This document shows, piece after piece, positions 1-5,707 of a stretch of 7,737 bases of DNA. Origin of the DNA: Euryarchaeota archaeon UBA501. GTDB lineage: Archaea > Thermoplasmatota > Poseidoniia > Poseidoniales > Thalassarchaeaceae. Location: NCBI GenBank assembly GCA_002505685.1, contig DAVT01000160.1:1-7737 (forward strand). The letters are read 5' to 3'. Below the pieces are notes generated by a model that was not told the DNA's origin, ran no database searches, and saw only the letters and a list, made by a program, of their open reading frames with translations. Position numbers and translations under genes: made by a program. Each line of letters starts with the position of its first letter. Within the stretch, counting starts at the first letter, position 1.

Positions 1-971
1 ATTGGCAACCCTTCGGGCACGATTGCAACAAATATTGCAACGGCAATCAAGAATTGCTCTGCTATGACCTCATACATCGATTCGTCACTATCGCCAAACC
101 ATGCTCTCACAACGTGGAGCAGCAATAGCAAAGAAGCGCTCGTAACTGCGACCGCCCCAAGGAATTTCCCCAGTGATTCGAGTTTGATTTCAAGTGGAGT
201 TTTGGGAGTAGTTACATCGCTGATACCTGATGCGATTCCACCCAATACAGTGTTCATTCCCACTCTGACAACCACTGCTTTTGCCCTTCCACTAGATGTG
301 ACAGTACCCATGAAGGCCATATTGGATTGTTCCTGCAATATGGATGAGGCATCAATTGCATCCGTCTGTTTGTGAATAACATCAGATTCACCAGTCAGAC
401 TTGATTCATCAATTGCACATTGATGGACCTCAAGAATTCTGACGTCAGCAGGTACATTCAATCCGTCTTCTAACCAAATGATGTCACCAATCACTAATTC
501 GTCTGTACCTACTTTGTGCTCTGTTCCATCACGCAATGCAACACAATGACTGACAAGGAGTTTTTTCAGCGACTTCATTGCCTCTTCTGCTTTCGCTTCC
601 TGCAAGTAACCGAAGAAGGCATTGAGAGTTAGCGCAAATACGATGAAAATCGGTGTACCGATTTCTTCTGGCTCAAAGATAGTCGCAATAAGTGCAGCCA
701 CTAGTAACAAGTAGACCATCGGATCTTGAAATTGTGCAAGGAACTTTTTCCAGGCAGGGATTGGTGGCTTCTCATCCAGCTTATTCAACCCATATTTTTC
801 ACGGCGCGAAAGAACCTCGTCTGTCGTCAATCCAGCCTCATGAGTTTCCAATGTTTCCATAACTTCGTCACTAGATAGGGCATGCCAATCGGCATCCGGG
901 TGATTACTCGACTGAGCATCCGCTGACATAGTAACACTGACTCGTGGAATGTTATTGCTTATGATTGTCAT
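1..971 (-). CDS. Cation-transporting P-type ATPase (P-II, Ca2+-ATPase-like), N-terminal part, truncated by window edge
   Basis: This is an ATP-driven ion pump of the cytoplasmic membrane. Seen: 323 codons are open from the ATG at 971 to the window edge. Residues ~25-80 resemble the cation-ATPase N-terminal domain. TM1 (~84-99) and TM2 (~105-123) follow, the latter leading into the typical QEAKAEEAMKSL stretch. The actuator domain carries DESSLTGES with the TGES dephosphorylation loop at 193-196. TM3 lies at ~270-290 and TM4 at ~304-323, ending in VAIVPEGLP. Known: in SERCA-type pumps the Glu of PEGLP (here E320) is an ion ligand, so a P-II Ca2+ (or other cation) ATPase is likely. The DKTGT phosphorylation site, nucleotide domain and C-terminal helices lie outside the window, so the ion is unproven. 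Start: ATG 971 sits 5 bp from an 18-bp dyad and has no clear Shine-Dalgarno. ATG 929 (residue 15) is a credible alternative, since residues 1-14 look non-conserved. It is transcribed divergently from the OPT transporter. Confidence 0.95.
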   Translation of the reverse strand, partial: MTIISNNIPRVSVTMSADAQSSNHPDADWHALSSDEVMETLETHEAGLTTDEVLSRREKYGLNKLDEKPPIPAWKKFLAQFQDPMVYLLLVAALIATIFEPEEIGTPIFIVFALTLNAFFGYLQEAKAEEAMKSLKKLLVSHCVALRDGTEHKVGTDELVIGDIIWLEDGLNVPADVRILEVHQCAIDESSLTGESDVIHKQTDAIDASSILQEQSNMAFMGTVTSSGRAKAVVVRVGMNTVLGGIASGISDVTTPKTPLEIKLESLGKFLGAVAVTSASLLLLLHVVRAWFGDSDESMYEVIAEQFLIAVAIFVAIVPEGLP

Positions 972-1052
972 GTTCTAGGTCCCTGTAGGGACCTGAACAT
1001 TTTCTGTATACACCACCGGTTATTTGACAATGTAAATGGAAGTCGACAGTTT
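972..1052. promoter_or_regulatory. Divergent promoter region between P-type ATPase and OPT transporter
   Basis: These 81 bp separate two divergent start codons, so both promoters should lie here unless the ATPase uses the internal ATG at 929. Seen: an 18-bp dyad next to the ATPase start, the 8-bp palindrome TGTATACA at 1005-1012, ACCGGT at 1015-1020, and an AT-rich stretch at 1020-1037. Inference: TGTATACA could act as a TATA-like element for the ATPase, placing initiation about 26 bp away within the dyad. TTATTTG at 1020-1026 could serve the OPT gene with a nearly leaderless transcript. Neither matches a strong archaeal TATA/BRE consensus, so the boxes are tentative. The region as the site of divergent promoters is much surer than its details. 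Confidence 0.5.
977..994. repeat. 18-bp inverted repeat (possible operator or 5'-UTR hairpin)
   Basis: The sequence AGGTCCCTGTAGGGACCT reads as two perfect 8-bp arms around a central GT. It ends 5 bp before the ATPase ATG at 971 and lies 58 bp from the OPT GTG. Size and symmetry suit a dimeric helix-turn-helix operator. If transcribed, the arms would form a GC-rich hairpin immediately in front of the ATPase start and could hinder translation. The role is inferred; only the symmetry is observed. Confidence 0.5.
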
Positions 1053-3251
1053 GTGTCGGTTGCACATTCGCCCTATGTTGCTGCGGAGAGCAATATTGCG
1101 GAATTGACTGTGCGCGCCATCGTTCTAGGCCTTATTCTAGGCGCTCTGATGACGGCAGCCAATACATATCTTGGATTGTACATGGGAATGACTGTGTCAG
1201 CATCTATTCCAGCTGCAGTCATGTCGATGCTGCTGCTTCGTTTATTGAAATTCAAAGATGTCACTATTTTGGAAAACAATGTTGTCCAAACAATGACGTC
1301 GGCTGGCGAATCATTGGCGGCTGGAATTATCTTTACAATGCCCGCATTATTGGTGATGGGATTCGCAGACGAAATGAATTTTGTTACCGTGTTTTGCGTA
1401 GCGATTTTGGGTGGTGTTCTTGGTACAATTTTTACAATTGCATTACGGCGTGTTTTCATCGTAGAAGAAGCATTATTGTATCCAGAAGGAATTGCGTGTG
1501 AAGAGGTCCTTGTTGCAGGTGAAAAAGGAGGTTCCTCACTGATTGTTATTCTCTATGCTCTTGGACTTGGAGCCATCTATGGATGGTTCGTCAAGGGTTT
1601 TGAAATCGCTGAGGCTAAGGTAATGTTTGGTGTAGATATGATGGGTACGCGCCTGTATGCCGCGTCAGATTTGTCGTTGGCACTACTATCTGTTGGATAC
1701 ATCGTGGGCCTGAGAATTGCTTCGTATATCTTCACGGGTGCGATTATGGGTGTTGTGTTGATTACCCCAATTTATGGTTTGGTGCATGGCTGGCCTAGTG
1801 GCGGCATGGACGTTGCACATAGTGCGCATCAACTTTGGATAGATCATGTACGATTTGTCGGTGTTGGATGTATGGTTGTCGGTGGTTTGTGGACTCTTTG
1901 GTCAATGAGAAAAACCATCATGACTGGTGTTAGTAGAGTATTCGGAGCTCAAATTGGAGATTCAGTTGATGGGATGCCTCGAACGGAGCAAGACCTACCA
2001 ATGAAGAAAATGATGCCAGTTCTAATCACCATAGTGTGCCTTACTTTCGTATTTTACACATGGAGGTTAAGCCAGCAAGGTGCAACTTTGACTGAAGCGG
2101 CGATTTTAGGAGCGGTTGGTTCACTATTTCTTGCCGTTACGGCCTTCTTTTTCTCAGCAGTTGCAGGATATATTGCAGGTGTGGTAGGTTCCAGTAACTC
2201 CCCCGTTTCAGGTATGACAATTGCAACCCTGATGGGTACGGCATTGCTCGTAATCATCGTTGGCGACTTGGTATTAGGAATGGAGCAAGAAGAACTCATG
2301 TTTGCAACCCTGATTATTTCAAGTGTTGTTGCCGTAAATGCTGCAATTGCTGGCGATGTAATGCAGGATTTGAAGACAGGACACCTAGTTGGCGCTACGC
2401 CTTGGAAACAACAAATTGCTGAAATTGTAGGAGTAATTACAGGGGCCGTGATGGCCCCACTTACATTGGTCGTACTAAATGATGCATACAGAATCACCAA
2501 TACCTACTGTGAGGCGAATCCAATCAAGTTCTATGCTGATGGTTCAGCGAATTGTAGTTCGGCTTTAGATGCCCCGCAGGCCGAAATTATTGGAACTTTG
2601 ATCCAAGGTATTTTTGGAGGCACTGTGAATTTCCCCATGTTGGGATTGGGTGTACTGATTGCAGTTCTAATTATCTGGAAAAACCTCCCTGTGATGTCTG
2701 TTGCAATCGGTATGTATCTGCCATTCTACCTTTCTGCAACAATTTTTACTGGAGGATTGCTTAGTCACTTTGTTTTGCGGACAGTGCATTTGAGAATAGA
2801 TGGCACCCTTACGGGCGAGCCGTCGCAGGAAGCATCCGACAAAGCAACTGATGTCTCCAAACGAGGTTTACTCTTATCTGCAGGTATGATTGCGGGTGAG
2901 GCACTCATGGGAGTTGTAGTAGCCATGTTCATTGTTTTGGCAAATCTCGTCAAGCCATTCCGGGCACCTGCTGAATGGTTTTGTAGCCAGTCATATTCTG
3001 ACTTGGAATCTGGTCACTCAATTTGCACTGAACGAGTGATTGGCACATTACCAACTTGGCTATCGATTCTATTCTTTGCTTGGTTCTTCATTGTCTTCAC
3101 TTATTTGGCTACGAGAGGTATGCCCAAGTCAAAGAATCGTCGCGGAAATATCCTGATTGACTGGGTCGCTATTTTGATTGATGGAATCCGGCGATTTTTT
3201 ATCGCAATTAAGCCACCATCCTCAGGAAATATGCAACGATACGAGCGGTAA
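1053..3251 (+). CDS. OPT-family oligopeptide transporter (TIGR00733-like)
   Basis: This is a polytopic membrane transporter of the OPT superfamily, which imports oligopeptides (or metal chelates in the YSL branch), normally by proton coupling. Seen: 732 residues with about 16 hydrophobic segments from residue ~20 to 690. Family signatures in order are HSPYVAAE near the start; YLGLYMGMTVSASIPAAV (39-56); VVQTMTSAGESLAAG (77-91); LYPEGIACEEVL (142-153); SSNSPVSGMTIATL (380-393); AIAGDVMQDLKTGHLVGATP (431-450), the family's most diagnostic block; and LPFYLSATIFTGG (556-568). Length fits the prokaryotic OPT group. Start: GTG at 1053, with no in-frame ATG upstream and the conserved N-terminus following directly. 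GGAAG at 1038-1042 is a weak, distant Shine-Dalgarno, so initiation may be nearly leaderless. Two loops (~479-508 and ~635-662) each carry a Cys pair. Peptide uptake is plausible for a protein-degrading marine heterotroph, but the substrate cannot be read from sequence. It is followed after 37 bp by the transketolase genes. Confidence 0.95.
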   Translation: MSVAHSPYVAAESNIAELTVRAIVLGLILGALMTAANTYLGLYMGMTVSASIPAAVMSMLLLRLLKFKDVTILENNVVQTMTSAGESLAAGIIFTMPALLVMGFADEMNFVTVFCVAILGGVLGTIFTIALRRVFIVEEALLYPEGIACEEVLVAGEKGGSSLIVILYALGLGAIYGWFVKGFEIAEAKVMFGVDMMGTRLYAASDLSLALLSVGYIVGLRIASYIFTGAIMGVVLITPIYGLVHGWPSGGMDVAHSAHQLWIDHVRFVGVGCMVVGGLWTLWSMRKTIMTGVSRVFGAQIGDSVDGMPRTEQDLPMKKMMPVLITIVCLTFVFYTWRLSQQGATLTEAAILGAVGSLFLAVTAFFFSAVAGYIAGVVGSSNSPVSGMTIATLMGTALLVIIVGDLVLGMEQEELMFATLIISSVVAVNAAIAGDVMQDLKTGHLVGATPWKQQIAEIVGVITGAVMAPLTLVVLNDAYRITNTYCEANPIKFYADGSANCSSALDAPQAEIIGTLIQGIFGGTVNFPMLGLGVLIAVLIIWKNLPVMSVAIGMYLPFYLSATIFTGGLLSHFVLRTVHLRIDGTLTGEPSQEASDKATDVSKRGLLLSAGMIAGEALMGVVVAMFIVLANLVKPFRAPAEWFCSQSYSDLESGHSICTERVIGTLPTWLSILFFAWFFIVFTYLATRGMPKSKNRRGNILIDWVAILIDGIRRFFIAIKPPSSGNMQRYER

Positions 3252-3260
3252 CGCTCAAAG

Positions 3261-3276
3261 ACCTTCGTTAGAAGGT
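3261..3276. repeat. Short inverted repeat between OPT gene and transketolase
   Basis: ACCTTC and GAAGGT (6-bp arms) flank a GTTA tetraloop, inside the 37-bp gap after the OPT stop and 12 bp before the transketolase ATG at 3289. No T-tract follows, so it does not look like an intrinsic terminator. It could be a processing hairpin, or pure chance given the short arms. Confidence 0.3.
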
Positions 3277-3288
3277 TAGGGCGATAGT

Positions 3289-4116
3289 ATGCAGCGTGGC
3301 ATGGGGTTAGGGGTTACTGAACTCGAACACATGGCTAAGCGCTGTAGGCGAAACATCGTAAAAATGGTGTATAATGCCAAAGCAGGTCACCCAGGAGGCA
3401 GCCTCAGCGCAATTGACATGCTAACGGCATTGTATGGTCATAGGTTACGTGTAAATCCAGATCAACCTGATTGGGGGGACAGAGACAGATTCATCATGAG
3501 TAAAGGCCATGCCAGCCCAGGAGTTTACGCAGTTTTGCATGAGCGAGGATTTCTGAGCGAATCAGATTTGCAGACATTTCGAAAGTTGGGGGGCCCGTGT
3601 CAGGGACATGTTGACATGAAGTGGTGCCCCGGTGTTGATTTCAGCGCAGGAAGCTTGGGCATGGGCTTGTCATTCGGAATAGGATGTTCTTTAGCTGCAA
3701 CACTAGATGGTAGTGAGCGCACAGCTTGGGTAATGCTTGGAGATGGCGAATTACAAGAAGGTCAGATTTGGGAAGCGGTTATGGCGGCCGTGCATCATGA
3801 AGTTGGAAATGTTAAGGTCATCGTCGACAGAAATGGTATTCAGAATGATGATTTTTGTGAGTCTCAAATGCGCATGTTCGATGTGAGTGAAAAATTCGCC
3901 TCATTTGGTTGGGCAGTGATGGAAATCGATGGCCATAATATGTGTGAAATCGTTAGTGCAATTGATTGGGCTGACCAAGTTACTGATGGACCAGCATGTA
4001 TCGTAATGCACACCGTAAAGGGCAAGGGCGTTTCTTTCATGGAAAATAATCCTAAATTCCATGGTGCTGCACCTTCTGATCAACAGTTTGAATTGGCGAT
4101 GGAGGAATTACAATGA
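3289..4116 (+). CDS. tkt: Transketolase, N-terminal (TPP/pyrophosphate-binding) subunit
   Basis: This is the first half of a split transketolase. The enzyme moves two-carbon ketol units between sugar phosphates in the cytosolic non-oxidative pentose phosphate pathway, feeding ribose 5-phosphate and erythrose 4-phosphate synthesis. Seen: 275 residues covering the whole N-terminal domain. They include NAKAGHPGGSLSAIDML (H34), MSKGHASPGVY (H74), GPCQGHVD (H107), AGSLGMGLS, the thiamine diphosphate/metal motif GDGELQEGQIWEA (151-163) paired with DRN (N182), and KGKGVSFMEN...FHGAAP (H258). These match four of the five conserved active-site histidines. The loop after N182 reads GIQNDD, where the usual pattern has a DG pair, a substitution close to the cofactor. 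Start: ATG 3289 has purine-rich GGTTAGGG upstream; ATG 3301 and 3331 are in frame and possible. The gene overlaps the next by ATGA, so the two subunits are probably translationally coupled and form one complex. Confidence 0.94.
   Translation: MQRGMGLGVTELEHMAKRCRRNIVKMVYNAKAGHPGGSLSAIDMLTALYGHRLRVNPDQPDWGDRDRFIMSKGHASPGVYAVLHERGFLSESDLQTFRKLGGPCQGHVDMKWCPGVDFSAGSLGMGLSFGIGCSLAATLDGSERTAWVMLGDGELQEGQIWEAVMAAVHHEVGNVKVIVDRNGIQNDDFCESQMRMFDVSEKFASFGWAVMEIDGHNMCEIVSAIDWADQVTDGPACIVMHTVKGKGVSFMENNPKFHGAAPSDQQFELAMEELQ
4101..4105 (+). promoter_or_regulatory. Shine-Dalgarno of transketolase C-subunit
   Basis: GGAGG lies inside the last codons of the N-subunit gene, 7 nt before the ATG at 4113. Together with the ATGA stop/start overlap it fixes the start of the C-subunit and argues for coupled translation of the pair. 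Confidence 0.8.
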
Positions 4117-5060
4117 GTGCTCCAAGTGGTGGTGGTGCTAGCCGTGATGGATACGGTGCTGCTTTGCTTGAAATGCTAGATGATGACAAGGTCGTTGTCC
4201 TAGAGGCTGATTTAGGCAAGTCCACAAAATCATGCTTATTTCGGGCCGAAAAACCATCCCACACAGTCAGTCTAGGTATTGCGGAGCAAAATATGATGCT
4301 GGTAGCGGCAGGAATGGCTACTTCTGGATATGTCCCCTTCGCGTCTACATTTGCGATTTTCAGTGAGCGGGGATTTGAACAAGTCCGCAATGGAATCGCT
4401 AGACCAAATATCGTAGTCCATCTCTGTGGCAGTCATGGTGGGATCCACACGGGCACAGATGGTTCCAGTGCCCAATCAATTGAGGATCTTGCTATTTACC
4501 GAACTTTGCCAAATATGGCTGTCATTCATCCTTCAGATGATATTTCTGCTAAGGAGTTGACATTACAATTGCGAGACTATCCCTCACCATCATACATGCG
4601 AACGGCACGTAATAAAGTACCACGCTCATATTCTGAATCTACTGCTAATCAACTGAAAATCGGTAAGGGATTCACGCATCGAAAAGGCTCAGATGTGGCG
4701 ATTATTGCTTGTGGTGTGCTACTTAACGAGGCACTGGAAGCCAGTGAAGAATTGCGTACTCAGGGAATTCATGCTACCGTTGTAGACATGCACACAATCA
4801 AACCACTTGACGAATCATTGTTGGATCAAATCATCGAATCATGTGGTGCTATTGTTACTGCAGAGGACCACTCTGTGATTGGGGGGCTGGGAAGTGCTGT
4901 TGCTGAGTATGTGGTGTCTAAATCACCAATCCCAATCGAAATGATTGGTGTGCAAGATAGGTTTGGGGAATCTGGCGGTAGTGACGAATTGCTCGAATTA
5001 TTAGGCCTAAAGTCAACCAATATCATACAGGCTGCCAAGAGGGTTATCGAAAGAAAATAA
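4113..5060 (+). CDS. tkt: Transketolase, C-terminal (pyrimidine-binding) subunit
   Basis: This is the second half of the split transketolase and supplies the pyrimidine-binding domain and the C-terminal domain. Seen in 315 residues: EADLGKSTKS (31-40); GIAEQN (55-60), whose E58 is the family's cofactor-activating glutamate; FASTFAIFSERGFEQVRN (76-93), contacting the aminopyrimidine; SHGGIHTGTDGSSAQS (107-122); NMAVIHPSDD; a substrate-phosphate region YMRTARNKVP (161-170); and the C-terminal block AEDHSVIGGLGSAVAE (250-265) with DRFGESG (282-288). Length is normal for this subunit. Oddity: where E. coli-type enzymes have G-E-D-G-P-T-H-Q, this protein has G-T-D-G-S-S-A-Q, so the Asp (D116) is kept but the active-site His is Ala (A120). 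The domain order rules out 1-deoxyxylulose 5-phosphate synthase, which is a single long chain. It is encoded 4 bp overlapping with the N-subunit. Function as a transketolase is well supported; the exact donor and acceptor sugars are less sure because of A120. Confidence 0.94.
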   Translation: MSAPSGGGASRDGYGAALLEMLDDDKVVVLEADLGKSTKSCLFRAEKPSHTVSLGIAEQNMMLVAAGMATSGYVPFASTFAIFSERGFEQVRNGIARPNIVVHLCGSHGGIHTGTDGSSAQSIEDLAIYRTLPNMAVIHPSDDISAKELTLQLRDYPSPSYMRTARNKVPRSYSESTANQLKIGKGFTHRKGSDVAIIACGVLLNEALEASEELRTQGIHATVVDMHTIKPLDESLLDQIIESCGAIVTAEDHSVIGGLGSAVAEYVVSKSPIPIEMIGVQDRFGESGGSDELLELLGLKSTNIIQAAKRVIERK

Positions 5061-5120
5061 CTGAATTTTACCCAATATGCCATCCATAGCCTTGATGAAG
5101 AGGGGGGTTCACGCAGGCTT

Positions 5121-5127
5121 GGAGGGG
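5121..5127 (+). promoter_or_regulatory. Strong Shine-Dalgarno before a TTG start
   Basis: GGAGGGG lies 5 nt ahead of TTG 5133. There is no in-frame ATG or GTG between the upstream stop at 5060 and this TTG, and the next in-frame ATG (residue 26) would cut into a well-formed helical N-terminus. This site therefore decides the start. Confidence 0.75.
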
Positions 5128-5132
5128 AACGC

Positions 5133-5699
5133 TTGAGCGACGGCAATAATCGACTCAAGGAATTGTTGGATGGTAAATTATCACCGCAAGAAATTGCGGA
5201 TGATCCCATGCTTGCAAGTCTAGCAGAGCGAATTTATGGTGCAGATTTCATCGAGCACATCGGTATTTCCAGAGGGGAAACGAAACGAGCCCTTGCTGAA
5301 CAATTCACAGAAATCGATGGAGAAGATTTGTTGATTGAAGATATTCCAGAAGTTGCACTTCCACTACCTGATGACATGCCGTTTGACCCACCCACCAATG
5401 ATCTCTCTGGTGATTCGGAATCAAAAAACCGTTCTAAGATTCCATTTGCACTAGGCTCTGTTGGCCTTTTGGCTGGTATTGCCAATCTATTTGGGGCCCT
5501 ATCCGTACTTGGTGGAAGTTGTACAGGTGGAGGTTGTCCATCAGATGGCCATACTAGATTAAACTGGGCCAGTATTGGCAATATCGATTCTGGTTGGGGT
5601 TGGTCACCGAGCATCCTAGACGGAAGTTACGGTACTCCAGACATTGTACTTATCGTGGCATGTGGGTTACTATTCGTCAAAGGCCTACTGCGTAAGTGA
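5133..5699 (+). CDS. Hypothetical two-TM membrane protein with acidic cytoplasmic N-terminus
   Basis: I do not recognise a named family and assign no function. Seen: 188 residues starting at TTG behind GGAGGGG. Residues 1-60 are soluble, probably helical and charged, with short phrases such as LKELLDGKLSPQEIADDP and LAERIYG. Residues ~60-100 form an acidic, proline-rich linker (EDIPEV...LPLPDDMPFDPP, then DLSGDSES). TM1 spans ~103-126. A loop of about 40 residues contains CTGGGC (C130, C135) and many Gly/Trp/Ser residues. TM2 spans ~168-186 and is followed at once by the C-terminal Lys. There is no signal peptide, so the N-terminus is inferred to be cytoplasmic and the Cys loop external. The N-terminal phrase style resembles small uncharacterised proteins I associate with Marine Group II archaea, an impression only. 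It lies 72 bp after the transketolase pair, on the same strand, so co-transcription is possible but no functional link is evident. Confidence 0.78.
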   Translation: MSDGNNRLKELLDGKLSPQEIADDPMLASLAERIYGADFIEHIGISRGETKRALAEQFTEIDGEDLLIEDIPEVALPLPDDMPFDPPTNDLSGDSESKNRSKIPFALGSVGLLAGIANLFGALSVLGGSCTGGGCPSDGHTRLNWASIGNIDSGWGWSPSILDGSYGTPDIVLIVACGLLFVKGLLRK

Positions 5700-5707
5700 T
5701 CCTAGCA

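Noticed and set aside
64..375. Plus-strand open frame of 103 codons over the ATPase region
   Set aside because: It lies antisense to the P-type ATPase, whose frame carries unmistakable motifs (SLTGES, PEGLP); the plus-strand product has no recognisable domain.
1036..1107. ATG at 1036 opening a 23-codon frame just before the OPT gene, considered as a leader peptide or alternative OPT start
   Set aside because: It is out of frame with OPT, ends in TGA shortly after overlapping it, and shows no regulatory codon run.
1073..1459. Minus-strand open frame inside the OPT gene (similarly 2054-2500 and 2765-2953)
   Set aside because: Antisense shadows of a strongly conserved transporter; low-complexity Ala/Thr/Ile-rich products typical of reverse-complemented membrane genes.
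3261..3276. Intrinsic terminator after the OPT gene
   Set aside because: The stem is only 6 bp and is followed by TAGGGCG rather than a T-tract.
4108..4121. Possibility that the split transketolase is a frameshifted single gene
   Set aside because: The break falls at the domain boundary, both halves are complete, the second has its own GGAGG and ATG, and adjacent split subunits are a known normal arrangement.
4052..4475. Minus-strand open frames across the transketolase junction (4052-4390, 4272-4475)
   Set aside because: Antisense to two well-supported transketolase subunits; no domain signals.
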